This document shows positions 1 through 12,839 of a stretch of DNA of 64,000 bases, one piece after another. A program made the translations under genes and the position numbers. Origin of the DNA: Vigna angularis (lineage: Eukaryota > Streptophyta > Magnoliopsida > Fabales > Fabaceae); contig NC_068978.1 of NCBI RefSeq assembly GCF_016808095.1, positions 24,296,806 to 24,360,805 of the forward strand. The letters run 5' to 3'. Position 1 is the stretch's first letter. Every line of letters begins with the position of its first letter. Under the pieces are notes generated by a model. It was not told the origin of the DNA and did no database searches. It worked only from the letters and a program-made list of their open reading frames with translations.

Positions 1-243
1 TTTGTAATTGTTTTGTGATTAGTGAATTGTTTATCTTGTTTTGAGATAAGCGACTGGACGTAGGATTGGTAAGATCCGAACCAGGATAAAATCATCTGTG
101 CAAATTTCTCTCAACCTTACTCTATTTAATTGTTATCATTAATTGCTAGGTAAGTTTAATTGAGTAGCAATTGAAAGCCACACGTTTGTATTAAAAACCC
201 TCTTGGTTTGTTATTCCACGCTAACCATTCCGCTGCAGCCGCT
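1..243 (+). repeat. Left LTR, 3' portion (Copia)
   Basis: These 243 bases recur at 2842-3084 with no difference I can see, and are followed by a primer binding site. This is the R/U5 part of the left LTR; U3 lies before the window. Confidence 0.9.
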
Positions 244-251
244 TTGACAAT

Positions 252-263
252 TGGTATCAGAGC
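252..263 (+). other. Primer binding site (initiator Met tRNA)
   Basis: TGGTATCAGAGC is the standard sequence complementary to the 3' end of plant initiator Met tRNA, just after the left LTR. Confidence 0.9.
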
Positions 264-283
264 TTGCTTTGATAGTCATTCAA

Positions 284-1333
284 ATGGCAGGATCGCATCA
301 AACCTTTGCAGAGGGTGCTTCTATCAATAGACCACCACTATTCACAGGTGAAAATTACGCATTCTGGAAGGTTAGAATGCAAATTTTTATGGAATCTATT
401 GATATAGATATTTGGGATGCTGTTGCATTTGGTCCTTTTGTTCCAACTAACAATATGCAGGAACCAAAGCCCCGTGACCAATGGACCATTGAAGAAAAGA
501 GAAGATCTCAGAATGATGTAAAAGCTCGGAATATCATTGCATCAGCATTGACTGTTGATGAGTTCTACAGGGTCTCTGTCTGCAAAAGCGCTAAAGAAAT
601 GTGGGAAACTTTAAGAGTAACTCATGAAGGCGGAGATGAATTTGGGTGTGCTAAAACGAATACTTTGATCATGGAAGAGAATAATTCAAGCTCTTCATCA
701 AGCACAACATCAAGTATGGGTGATTCTGATGAGCAAGCATATATCTGTTTAGTAGTGAATGATGACGCTGGAAGCCAAGTAAGTACCTCTAGCGATTCTG
801 ATGATTCTGATCATATTGATGAAGATGAATTGCATGAAATTTATGCTGCTTTAATAGTAGAATCTGAACAATTAGATAAAGCCCATCAGAAATTGAAAAA
901 GGATTTCAAAGAGTTAAAATTGAATTTTGAAAATACTCTTGAAGAAAATCAAAATTTAAAAACAAATTTTGAAACTATTATTGATGAAAATAAAACTTTG
1001 AAAAATAGAGTTTTATTTCTTGAAAAGGGTAAATTTACTAGTAGTGATGAATGTGTTTCTTGTGAAAATTTTAAGAAACTACTAGAACAAACAACCTCAG
1101 GAGAATGTAGTAAAAATAATGAAAATAAGGTTGTTAAAAATAAGTATGTTCCTAGAATTAAAAATAAGCATAATTATAGAACCCGTAGAACTTGGGTAGA
1201 AAAAGGAACAACTTATAGGAACACAAACTTTGTATCATGCTTTTATTGTATGAAAATGGGTCATACTTCAAATAAATGTAAAATAAAGCATTATGGTGTT
1301 CCAAGTGGTAGATATATTTGGGTTATAAAATGA
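284..1333 (+). CDS. Gag-like protein of SIRE-type Copia element
   Basis: The protein starts at the ATG following the PBS and is about 349 residues long. The N-terminal part has the Copia gag features of this lineage (a FTGENYAFWKVRMQ block, then a WETL block near residue 105). The middle is serine- and acid-rich, followed by a predicted coiled coil of Lys/Glu/Asn repeats. A CCHC zinc knuckle (CFYCMKMGHTSNKC) lies near the C-terminus. The gag core passes abruptly to the Ser-rich stretch near residue 130, which suggests an internal deletion. In full elements gag continues into protease and pol; here a stop follows the knuckle and pol is lost. It would pack RNA into particles if expressed; trans-mobilisation is possible but unproven. 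Confidence 0.8.
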   Translation: MAGSHQTFAEGASINRPPLFTGENYAFWKVRMQIFMESIDIDIWDAVAFGPFVPTNNMQEPKPRDQWTIEEKRRSQNDVKARNIIASALTVDEFYRVSVCKSAKEMWETLRVTHEGGDEFGCAKTNTLIMEENNSSSSSSTTSSMGDSDEQAYICLVVNDDAGSQVSTSSDSDDSDHIDEDELHEIYAALIVESEQLDKAHQKLKKDFKELKLNFENTLEENQNLKTNFETIIDENKTLKNRVLFLEKGKFTSSDECVSCENFKKLLEQTTSGECSKNNENKVVKNKYVPRIKNKHNYRTRRTWVEKGTTYRNTNFVSCFYCMKMGHTSNKCKIKHYGVPSGRYIWVIK

Positions 1334-2014
1334 TTTCTTTTTTCTAAATCTAACCCAAAGGACCCATACAAAATAGTTGGGTACCTATTTTTTTAATATT
1401 TAAAATTTCTTTAAAACAAAATTTAAGAAATTTTTTATTCCAAGGTAGATGGAACTATTTTTCAAACGGAAAACATTTGAAATAGAAAAATGTGTGCATG
1501 TTGTCTTTGATGAAATTATAGACCTTGAGGCAAAACCTCTTGAGTCATTTGAATTACATGCAGGCGATGATGAAGATTTGTGGAAGACAACAAATGAAGT
1601 GAAGAATGATGACAATCCTCAAGATGAAGATCTAAACAAAATGTGGAAACAACCTAGAGGATTCGCATTCGAAATTAAAGGCATATCTAAAGGGGTGCTT
1701 TATGTTTCTATGTTTTTATTAGTATGTGCTCTTTATATTTCCTTGCATGCTTACCTCTTTAAAAATTCAATAAAATATATATTGTTTTTCCTTAATATGC
1801 ATACATGCTTTTATTAAGGGGGAGTATATTTTCTAATAAATTTAGGGGGAGCAATTATACATCACTTTTTAATAATGATCAAAAAGGGGGAGAAATATTT
1901 AAAGCCTTAAACTTATTTCTAAGTACACTAACAATTGTTTCTTCCTTAAGTTGTGTTTTATATACAGATTATTACCAAAAGCTTTAAATCAAAAAGAAGG
2001 TTTTGATCATCATC
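1334..2014 (+). pseudogene. Remnant of Copia pol and 3' internal region
   Basis: The frame read from about 1449 gives FKRKTFEIEKCVHVVFDE, the block typical of the hinge between integrase and reverse transcriptase in SIRE-type Copia elements. An acidic stretch follows, then a hydrophobic tail ending near 1817. No DDE integrase core, RT YVDD or RNase H is present, so nearly all of pol is deleted. The last 200 bases are G-rich runs (AGGGGGAG repeated) leading to the polypurine tract, normal for this lineage. Confidence 0.65.
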
Positions 2015-2028
2015 AAAAAGGGGGAGAT
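2015..2028 (+). other. Polypurine tract
   Basis: AAAAAGGGGGAGAT lies directly before the TGTTAGC start of the right LTR and would prime plus-strand DNA synthesis. Confidence 0.8.
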
Positions 2029-2221
2029 TGTTAGCAAAATGATAAAGATGAAGTTTTGATGATGTCCAAATCAAGTCAAGAACAAACAAGACTCATGAAG
2101 AATGATCTTTGAAGACTTGTAACCTTTTGTAATAATTGTATGAACATAGGAAAATTAGTAGTTTTATGTATGCATTCAAAAGTGATGTAAAAATAAACCA
2201 AAAATCCAAAACTGTGCAGTG

Positions 2222-2451
2222 CTAATCGATTAACAGAGGGTGTTAATCGATTGTTCCAGTGCGCCATGAAGAAGCCCAGCATTGCAGTGTTAATCGATTA
2301 ACACAGGGTGTTAATCGATTAACGTTAATCGATTAACAAGGGCTGTTAATCGATTAACACAGGAGCCGTTTGAAAAACTAGCCGTTTTAAGAGCCGTTGG
2401 ACTATCCGTTGGGGTGCTAATCGATTAACCACTGTAGCTAATCGATTAACA
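2222..2451. repeat. Cluster of eight TTAATCGATTAA-type palindromes in LTR U3
   Basis: Eight copies of (G/C)(T/C)TAATCGATT(AA) occur in about 230 bases, most reading GTTAATCGATTAAC, a perfect 14-bp palindrome. They sit 50-280 bases upstream of the LTR TATA box, where enhancer elements are expected. A regulatory role is inference. Confidence 0.75.
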
Positions 2452-2499
2452 CAGTGTGAAAGGCTGAAAACGAAAAATGGAAGAGCTTTTGGATGAGTC

Positions 2500-2507
2500 T
2501 ATAAATA
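2500..2507 (+). promoter_or_regulatory. TATA box of Copia LTR
   Basis: TATAAATA within GAGTCTATAAATAGACTC, downstream of the palindrome cluster. Transcript start would be expected about 30 bases on. Confidence 0.7.
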
Positions 2508-3084
2508 GACTCTCATTTCCTCTCAAGAAGAAGAACTAGAGACACAGAAACTCTTCCCTTGTGCTCAAAGTACTAAGAAATTCTTGAGACTTGTGTGTTC
2601 TTGTTCGGCTTGTGAAACTCTCGTCTGTGGAGCTGGTGAAGTGCTGCTACGGTGACAGAGGAAATAGCCGGTTCATCCTTGGTGTGTCTAAGGAGGTGTT
2701 CGGAAGAGAATCATCCTTCGTGAAGTATTCGGAGGAGGTGTTCATCCTTTGTGAAGATTCAAAGGAGGTGTTGTCTCATCTCTTGTGGCATCAAGAGAGG
2801 TGTTTTCTAAACTTTTACAAATTGTATCTTTGTGATTGTAGTTTGTAATTGTTTTGTGATTAGTGAATTGTTTATCTTGTTTTGAGATAAGCGACTGGAC
2901 GTAGGATTGGTAAGATCCGAACCAGGATAAAATCATCTGTGCAAATTTCTCTCAACCTTACTCTATTTAATTGTTATCATTAATTGCTAGGTAAGTTTAA
3001 TTGAGTAGCAATTGAAAGCCACACGTTTGTATTAAAAACCCTCTTGGTTTGTTATTCCACGCTAACCATTCCGCTGCAGCCGCT

Positions 3085-4639
3085 CCTGACAACTTGGACG
3101 GATAAACTTCTTCTCCAACAGATCTTCGATTTGCTTTTTCAACTCTTCTAGTTTGGCAGGAGCCATTCTGTATGGAGCCATAGAAACCGGGCCAGCTCTA
3201 GGAACTAGATCTATTGTGAAATCGATCTCTCGACTAGGTGGTAAACCTGACACTTCTTCTGGAAAAACATCAACATATTCTTCTACCACAGGTATTCCGA
3301 TGATTTGTTCTTCAGTATTCTCTCCTTTCTCCTGAGCTAACACCACATAGCAGGTAGCTCCATCTTTGATATCCTTCACAGCGACTCGAGTTGAGCTTAG
3401 TTCTAAATCGTTCAAATTTAGAAACTCTATCTTTTGTTTCCCACAATCAATAAGAACGTGATTGGCAGTCAACCAATCCATTCCCAAAATAATGTCTAGA
3501 TTTTGAAGGGGTAAGCAGATCAAGTTCACTTTGAACTTGCGTCCTGCAATTTGGATCGGGCATCCGACACAGACTGAACTGGTCGCAACTGGTCCCGATG
3601 CTGGTGTAGAAACTACTAATTCACACCCTAGATCAAGCATCGGTAATCCGAGTCTTTCTAAACATGCTAGGGATATAAAGGAGTGTGTGGCTCCAGAGTC
3701 AAACAAAACATATACGCATTCTCCTAACAGCATACAGGTGTGTAAGATTAATGTACCTGGCTTAGTAGCCTCTTCTGCAGACATTGTGAATACTCTTCCT
3801 GTTGCCCGGGGCTTTACTTCAGTAGAATCTTGTTGTTGTGGTTCACCCACCTTCTTTTTCTTTGGACAAACATGAGCAAAGTGTCCCGGATCATTGCAGA
3901 TGAAACATGTCTTCCCTTCAACTTTTTCTCCAATAAGTTTAGGGCAGTCACGTCTGAAATGTGCTCCTCCACACTCAAAACACTTCACTGTTCCTCGATA
4001 CGATAATTGTGGTTTTTCATAAGGTTTTTTGTTGAATTTTATTGAAGATTCTCCCTTTGGAAGTCTGGAAACTCTACTAGGATCAAACTCTAACAATTCG
4101 ATCATTTTGGCTTTCTCTACCAATGCTGGAAACTCTTGTATTTCCAATGGCATAAGTACCTTCTTCAGTTCATGCCTTAGTCCTCCCTCGAATTTTCGAC
4201 ATCTCCATTCTTCTGTGATATTCTGAGTATAAAATCTTGAGAGATAATTAAATTTCACTACGTACTCTTGTACTGATAGCCTTCTTTGTTGTAAGGTCAG
4301 AAACTCTGCCTCCCTTGCATATTTTGCACTGTTTGGAAAATATTTTTCCAGGAACCTTATCTTAAAGTTCTCCCAATTCACAATCTCACCACGAATCGTC
4401 ATCAACTGTTGCATACTTTCCCACCAATATTCAGCCTCACCCATCAAAAGAAATGATGCATAAGTTAATTTTTGTTCTTCTGAGCAAGTTATTACCCGGA
4501 AAATCTTCTCATTCTGCCTTAGCCAAGAGTCAGCCTCATCAGGAGTAGCCTCTGCATTAAATTTAGTTGGATCATGCCTTAAGAAGTCATTCAAGCTAGA
4601 ATGATTATGAGGTACTGGATCAACTTGTTGTTGCTGCAT
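3085..4639 (-). pseudogene. Ty3-type gag-protease-RT polyprotein, N-terminal part, cut by Copia insertion
   Basis: About 518 residues remain open from the ATG at 4639. In order: a retrotransposon gag domain (YWWES, then FLEKYFP) in the first third; two CCHC knuckles (CFECGGAHFRRDC and CFICNDPGHFAHVC) around residues 220-260; an aspartic protease with DSGATHSFIS and the later ILGMDWL; then the start of reverse transcriptase through EKKFIRPS, where the Copia LTR begins. The layout fits a chromovirus (Tekay/Del-like) polyprotein. The few residues after FIRPSC belong to the inserted LTR. RT, RNase H and integrase, if present, lie left of the window. The frame has no stop, so the host element was fairly young when interrupted. 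Confidence 0.88.
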
Positions 4640-4799
4640 CTTTGTCGAGTTTTAAATGATTTCTTCAAAAAGATAACAATACAATTTAGCATATGATATC
4701 AATTTCCTCAAATAGTCATTTTCATCATTAACCATTAATAATTTTATTAAGAATAATAATTTCACTCCCTAGAGTCCCAAAATATTTTCGAAAATCATT

Positions 4800-4811
4800 G
4801 CTCTGATACCA
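4800..4811 (-). other. Primer binding site of minus-strand Ty3 element
   Basis: GCTCTGATACCA is the reverse complement of the Met-tRNA PBS and lies four bases from the LTR end (TGTTACA on the minus strand). Confidence 0.85.
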
Positions 4812-6539
4812 AAATTGTAACACCCTAATATTTTAAAGGGTATTACTGTTAGTAGAGACTAAATAAACTTGATATCTTCTATAAACAATCAAACTTTATT
4901 TCAATTCTCCCAAAGTACAATACCAAACTTACAAACTTCAAACAATATAGTCTTCACCACTTAACATAAATTCGAAATTTCAACTTATAAGTTTTACACA
5001 ACATAATTTTTCCAATACAAATTTATTTTTTTTACAAAATATCCCTGAAAGTTTTTCCCCGCATCTCTCTCATCTCTAAGCTTTTTCAACCGCATCTGCA
5101 ACATTATCTATTCACATATAACATGAGTTATATGATCATAGCACAAACAAATAAGGGTAAGCCAACCATATCATATCAATCATTAAACTTGTAATAAAAA
5201 TAGTTCAATCATGTATTTCTACAATTGCTAAAATATCATTACCCCGATGTCATTAATTCATCATTATCAAAATCATCTTCCTCATTTTCATAAACCTTAC
5301 AATTGTACCATGCTTACTCACGAAGCCTTATGGCAGACCGCTCTCTGCCTGCTTCCTTAAGCCCCACCTGTATACTATGTCTTACTCTTTGAAGCCTTAT
5401 GGTCAAACCTCTCTCTGCCTGCTTCTATAAAACTTATGAACCACATATTTATGTCAAAGCCTTATGGTCAGACCACTTCCTGCCTGCTTTCATAAACCTC
5501 AGGTGTTACTTTGCTCATATCAAGCTCTCATGGTATAAACCGAACATACTACTTCCCGTACGAAACATCATTTCATAAGCAATGATTTCTTATATCCACT
5601 CCAACATTTCATCAAATCAACATTTCATACCCTCTTATCCACTCCAACATTTCATCAAATCAACAATTCATAACCTCTTATCCACATAACTCAATCATGT
5701 TCATTCTCTAATCATAATTTGACAATAACCTATTTTGGTGTCAATAAATTAAACATATTGCCAGATATCATACTTCATATTATAAACTCATTTTGACCAT
5801 AATGAGTATAACTCAACATATTTTCACCAATCAAAGATTCATGGATCAGTCAAAACATTTCAACATATCTTAGCAACTACATATTAAAGTCTGAGCTCAA
5901 TGTAACGATAAATAAAATATATATGAACTTTTTACCATGATAACTTTATGCATCTACAATCAACTTATTTTATTTTATTTTCATCCTATTAGAGATCTTT
6001 CTTTACCCCAATTGGTCACCGGAGAGGACCCAGATGTCTGAACGCATCAAACTCACCTTCGACGCCAGCACATATGACTAGTCACAACTGACTGGACCAG
6101 GCCAGGGCTGCTCTATGATCAGGGATGTGCCAACTCAGGTTTTTAAGGTTCCTCTATCCTACCAACAAAGGGATGCCCTCAATAATTAACAATTTATTTA
6201 TTTAATTTATCTACCTTGTTCTCTTATGCTCTAAATCTAAAATGTCTAATTTTAATATTTTTACTTCCTCTCATAACAACCTCAAACAGTATCTGTATAT
6301 CTATTTAATACTCATATACAAGCTATTACAGAACCCTTACTCCAAACCTTCCAACAAGATCAATTTCAGCCAACAAACTCATTCATCACATCACAACATG
6401 TACAATTTAACAGTTTAAGTTATAACACCCAATATAATAAAAGTCATAAAACAGTTTCGCAAGAGAACACCAGTTCAACATTCGTATATTTATAAATTCA
6501 TACAAAAATAATTAGTTGCCCTTACCATCAAAATAATAT

Positions 6540-7005
6540 TAATATAAAAATTCAGGGGAAACAAGAAGTTGAATCTGGCAGAGTCGGTTAGACAACTTCT
6601 CATCCTTCCAGAAAGATGCAATAAAAAGAATAGATAAAACAATAAAATTTCTGGAGAAACAAGAAGTTGAATCTGGCAGAGCCGGTTAGACAACTTCTCG
6701 TCCTTCCAAAACTACCATATAAAGATATAAAAAAAACAACAAAAGTTTTGGGAAAACAAGAAGTTGAATCTGGCAGAGCCGGTTAGACAACTTCTCGTCC
6801 TTCCAAAAATACAATATAAAGATATAAGAAACAACAAAAGCTTTGGAAAAACAAGAAGTTGAATCTGGCAGAGCCGGTTAGACAACTTCTCGTCCTTCCA
6901 AAAATACAATATAAAGATATAAGAAACAACCAAAGCTTTGGGGAAACAAGAAGTTGAATCTGGCAGAGCCGGTTAGACAACTTCTCGTCCTTCCAAAAAT
7001 ACAAA
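6540..7005. repeat. Five-copy tandem repeat, 95-98 bp unit
   Basis: GAAGTTGAATCTGGCAG starts at 6565, 6663, 6760, 6855 and 6950. Each unit carries GAAGTTG and, about 25 bases on, CAACTTC, so each could fold into a hairpin. It lies within the transcribed part of the Ty3 LTR. Confidence 0.9.
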
Positions 7006-7251
7006 ATAAACAAATAAATGTTCTCATTCAAAATTCAAGACCATACAGCAACAAAATGCTACATATTCAAGATTTAGGATTTGAGACAAGCAAAGTATAA
7101 GAGTGACTTCCCTTACCTCTATTACAGACTTAATCTCCTCGCTCTCTGAAAACTTCCAGAATATCCCCTTTGAAACTAGAAATTCTTCCAACTCTCTTCT
7201 CTCAAAAATTTTCTAAGTTCTTTGGTGTAAATTTTCAACTTCCCCCCTTAG

Positions 7252-7260
7252 CTATTTATA
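7252..7260 (-). promoter_or_regulatory. TATA box of minus-strand Ty3 LTR
   Basis: On the minus strand this reads TATAAATAG in an A/T-rich promoter-like setting, in the right orientation for the gag-pol at 4639. Confidence 0.55.
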
Positions 7261-7525
7261 GCAAAAAAATTTACTATTCATTTTTTACTATTCATTTTAA
7301 CTATTCATTTTTTTATTCATTTTACTATTACAAAAATAATTTTTTATTTGCAATTTGATGAATTCTGATCTCAAAGCTACGTGGAACACTTATCCTTTCC
7401 AAATATTTTTTTTACTATTCACTTTTTACTATTCACAATTTACTATTCACAATTTACTATTCACAATTTACTATTCATCATTTTTTTTTAGCATTTAACT
7501 TACAAATATTTTCAAAGATCTTATA

Positions 7526-7886
7526 GTAGGCCTATTTCGAAAAAGATGTCAGGGTGTTTTGCCTTGGTTGGTCAAAGAACCGAGACAGTATGCCTATTTC
7601 GAAAAAGTTCTCAGGGTTTTTAACCTCAGTTGGTCAGAGAACCGAGACAGTAGATTTATTTCGAAAAAGTTATCAGGTGAAAAGTCTGATTCGCAGTGGG
7701 TCAACAGGGTTTTTTGTCTCGGTTGATCAGAGAACCGAGGTAGTATATACATTTAGACATTGGTTCGCATTAAACCGAGACATAATATTGCCAGAATTAC
7801 GAAATTGCTACCACGTTTTTATACGTTTCTATTTGTTTGAAACCAAAGCGTAATATGCGAGTTAAAAAGTTGTTTATTTACTAGTG
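7526..7886. mobile_element. CACTA element, truncated (right end only)
   Basis: Contains GTCTCGGTTG..AACCGAGG subterminal repeats and ends in GCGAGTTAAAAAGTTGTTTA then TACTAGTG, the same right-end layout as the complete CACTA elements at 16976 and 40767. No CACTAGT left end was found, so only the terminus remains. Confidence 0.75.
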
Positions 7887-9790
<1,904 letters not shown>

Positions 9791-10789
9791 ATGATTCCAA
9801 TATGTATAGATTCAATACCTGCATAGATATGCTTCCAGTGTGAGTTATGTAGCTAGTATTAGAAAGGAGAAACTGAGTGAGGACAGAGAAAGTCATAGTT
9901 GAAAGATGAAATCAATCAGCTCTGAGATAACTGCCATCTAGCTAGTATTTGTAGACACACATGAATTGATTCCCTTTACTGAGAGATTATTGACAACAGT
10001 TTTAAAAAAAGAAAGTGTGAAGAAGTATAATAATTTTCTTAGCATTCCAGTTATTTCTTTACCAAATTTCTGTAATTTCTTCTACTGTAAAATTTGTCTT
10101 TAAATAAAGTGTAAAATTTCTTCTACTCCTTAAGGCACTGAGCTCTCGAGATGCCAACATCTGCTCTTGTCGCAACAGCATGTCGATTTAGTGATGAAAG
10201 AGAAACCTTCTCATTTAACAAATAAATAAGTACAAAACTGTATGGAAGGCACATGCTTAATAAAAATCTTGAGTTGGGAAAATATGACAGCAAAAGATAG
10301 AACTACTTTATCTTTTTTTACTCTATTTTACCAAATACAGCTTAATAATATTGTTCACAGGATTTTAGCGGAGATTCTTCAGCCATGCACTAAAGTAATT
10401 AACAATAAAGGCTCGTATAGATTGACATTTAACGTGAGTAGAGTAACTACTAAAATACCATTCATGATAGCTAATAAGCAAAGAACCAAGTAAACCAAAT
10501 CTTTTTTCCAATCTAAACTCCAGTTTCTTAAGTAAACTATAATAGTTGATAATTGAAACAATATTGCAGGTGCTTCTTAGATCATGTTTTACCAATTAAC
10601 TCAACAATGTAGAACAGAGTTACAGTCAGGAAAAAGTTCAGAGAAAATGCTAAATTAAATTTATTGGCAACCACTTACAATACCAAGTTAGCTGTTCTCA
10701 AACAATCTCATCTTTCAGAAGATCTTCGTTAACCACCCTATCATTTTTCTTTCTAGAAATAGAGCATCCCTCAACACCTGTATGATACA
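9791..10789. other. Intergenic, no gene seen
   Basis: A/T-rich with short random ORFs only. It lies where 5' exons of the NDR pseudogene would be expected, but I could not read NDR kinase motifs here. Confidence 0.5.
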
Positions 10790-10794
10790 CAAAG

Positions 10795-11134
10795 TGTTAG
10801 GATATGGGGTGGCAGGGTATAATGGGTAATGGGTTTAGGATAGAAGTAAAGAGCGGGAAAGTTTGTTAGGCTGTTAGGGGGAGAGAGAGAGTATAAATAA
10901 GCCTTTTGGTAATTATGGGGAGGGAGTCATTTTTCTAAGTATAGACAGGTCTTGAACCTTGTGAGGGGGATTAGACCTCCGCTAGGGCTAAGAGGGGGAT
11001 TAGGCCTCCATTAGCGCTATCTGTGTACTTTCTTTGAATATCAATACAGATACCCATTCTTTTTACAGTGTTGATTCTTGTTTGTGTGTGTGATTGGGTT
11101 GTCTTAGTTAGGTTTCTAACTTAGGAACCTAACA
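10795..11134 (+). repeat. Solo LTR, 340 bp, with TSD
   Basis: It starts TGTTAGG and ends CCTAACA, a 7-bp inverted terminus, and is flanked by the direct repeat CAAAG (10790-10794 and 11135-11139). A TATA-like TATAAATA lies near 10893. No internal region is present, so the element was lost by LTR-LTR recombination. Short Copia-type LTR. Confidence 0.88.
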
Positions 11135-11139
11135 CAAAG

Positions 11140-12597
11140 TCTATCACTTATAAGGACACTTAGAGAAGCAATCTTATTAATTTCCCGGTGTGAAAGTAGG
11201 ATTAAGCATATAGGAGCATTAGTCGCATTGAAACTTGTTTCTAACAGGTTTATACAGTGTGCATTTGTATCGGTAGTTAGCCTGACTTCCCATAAAAGAG
11301 AATATAAATGATCTAACGAGTCAATTATATAGTCTATTAATAATTAACATAGGAATTCAATAAAACTACCTGAAATCTTAGAAAAAAAACACGGGAATAA
11401 CTACTTGTAGTACTTGAATTTGGTCAGTTAATAAGAGCTTTAAGGGATAGATAATAACATTTAGGATACATGGGTAACAGAACAAACTAGCCAAAGTCTA
11501 TAAAAAGCACCTCTCACCCTGAGCAAAGACACTCAACTCTAAATGCTCTATCTAGAAAACCTAAAATACAATATCAAGGTACTTTTGGCCAGAAAAACAT
11601 TGAAACTTAGATGACCTCAAACTAATACATTTACTTCCAGTTCTACAGTAACAAAGATTTAAGGAACTATCTTATGAATGCAGTTTTTTTTCCCTTTTGC
11701 TAATTATAAAGTAAAGAAAAAAAATGTAAAACCCATTACCTACTAAACAAACTATAAAACTTGGTATTTAAATTCTATCTCCCCATATCTCCGTTTCCTT
11801 CCTCTCTATTTCTGCTGAAACAAACATAGGACAAGAAACTAAGCATCGACATGTGTGTGCCTAATTGCAACTTCAACTCTCCTCTATTGATAAGTGATAA
11901 GTATGCAAGTGAATGTGCAATTTCTACAATCAAAGATTTTAATTAGGCAAATACGAAAGCGAATCATTCAGAAGCAGGAATAAATAGAGTCATCATAAAA
12001 AAAGAAGTGGAGACAAATTGGTCAACAACCATTCACTTCACTGTTAAAATCCATTCTTTCAGGTCACTTACCATTGAAATCAGCCGTAACATTCTTATTG
12101 CACTGCGATACACCTCTTCTGCAAACATCACAACAAACATTCAGTAGCATCCAAAGTACAGTAAAAAAAAAGCATCCCTTTGCTCAATTACCCTAAAGTT
12201 AAACAACTTGATCCAACCAACTCATCACCTATTACGACACTCAATTATCAGAAAGTTTCAACTTGTAAGCAATAACGTTGTTTTAGCACCAGCCCCTATG
12301 GCGGATAGAACCTTGAAACCCCTGTGTACACATGCAGCAAGAAGTGCCACCTATGACATGACAAACCATGCAATGAAATTATATGTCTTTACCGTTTTCA
12401 AGCCATAACCTCAAACTCTAGATGGAATAACCCACAAATTGCAGTAATAGAAACGGTATCTACTGTTTCTTAAAACTCCTTTGGTGGACCAAAGGAAAAC
12501 TGTGTGCCTAATCAAACTGTTGTTATGATTAAAAGGGAGAAATAGAAAATATCGTGGAGTTCAGTAGACATTACCTTAGAACAGTGTCTTTCGTTCA
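11140..12597. other. Intergenic with a possible small minus-strand exon
   Basis: Mostly A/T-rich. Near 12072-12117 the minus strand shows an AG-bounded, GT-bounded 46-base block reading RGVSQCNKNVTADFN, and another donor-like GTAATG lies near 12575. These could be exons of an unrecognised or decayed gene. I do not recognise a family. Confidence 0.25.
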
Positions 12598-12822
12598 CGG
12601 TGTGTGGGAGACGACGACGCAACGGTGCTGCGGATGTCGGGAGGCGATGGCATCAACGGCGTGGAGGAGATGGAGTCGATGGCGTGGAGGCGATGGCGCA
12701 CGTCGACGGCATCAGGGCGTTTGCTCGTAAGATTGTTCGTGAAAATGAAGATGACAGGGATGATTCGAAAATGAAGTCTAAGCTTGGAATGAAACGAAGA
12801 GAAAATGAACTTATGACAGGTA
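12598..12822 (+). CDS. Unidentified GC-rich ORF ending at a splice donor, possible first exon or gene fragment
   Basis: A GC-rich island (GGCGATGG repeats) in an A/T-rich region encodes an Arg/Gly-rich start and then HVDGIRAFARKIVRENEDDR and a Lys-rich segment, ending at ACAGGTAAGT, a strong donor. I found no second exon to match. The opposite strand also stays open and is followed by a donor near 12575, so the coding strand is unsure. No family recognised. Confidence 0.25.
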
Positions 12823-12839
12823 AGTAAACAACAATCATA

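Larger units (their letters stand above)
1..3084 (+). mobile_element. SIRE/Maximus-like Ty1-Copia retrotransposon, internally deleted, 5' end outside window
   Basis: The element shows the 3' part of the left LTR, a Met-tRNA-type PBS, a gag ORF, a short pol remnant, a polypurine tract and a complete right LTR. Bases 1-243 and 2842-3084 look identical by eye, so insertion was recent. Protease, most of integrase, RT and RNase H are missing, so it cannot move by itself. The right LTR abuts the reverse transcriptase start of a minus-strand Ty3 polyprotein, so this is a nested insertion. The exact right border (3084 to about 3090) and the TSD are uncertain because the left flank lies outside the window. 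Confidence 0.88.
2029..3084 (+). repeat. Right LTR (Copia), about 1.06 kb
   Basis: It starts with TGTTAGC after the polypurine tract, and its last 243 bases match the left LTR copy at 1-243. It holds a TATA box at 2500 and a cluster of palindromes in U3. The 3' end is set by where the two LTR copies stop agreeing. Confidence 0.85.
4816..7525 (-). repeat. 5' LTR of the minus-strand Ty3 element (outer end not resolved)
   Basis: On the minus strand the LTR ends with GGGTGTTACA at 4816, next to the PBS. It contains a three-fold degenerate block around 5315-5490 (AGCCTTATGG..GACC..CTGCCTGCTT), a five-copy tandem repeat (6540-7005) and a minus-strand TATA box at 7252-7260. Upstream of the TATA box is a run of TTTACTATTCA repeats, then a CACTA end begins near 7526. 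I could not find the other LTR border, so U3 may be cut or continue past the CACTA piece. No gene seen in this stretch. Confidence 0.65.

Noticed and set aside
2076..2848. Short ORFs within the Copia LTR
   Set aside because: Lie in U3/R/U5 and have no recognisable domain.
3153..4226. Plus-strand ORFs opposite the Ty3 polyprotein
   Set aside because: Shadows of the minus-strand gag-pol frame.
6490..7031. Minus-strand ORFs with repeated LCQIQLLV segments
   Set aside because: Created by the 95-98 bp tandem repeat in the Ty3 LTR.
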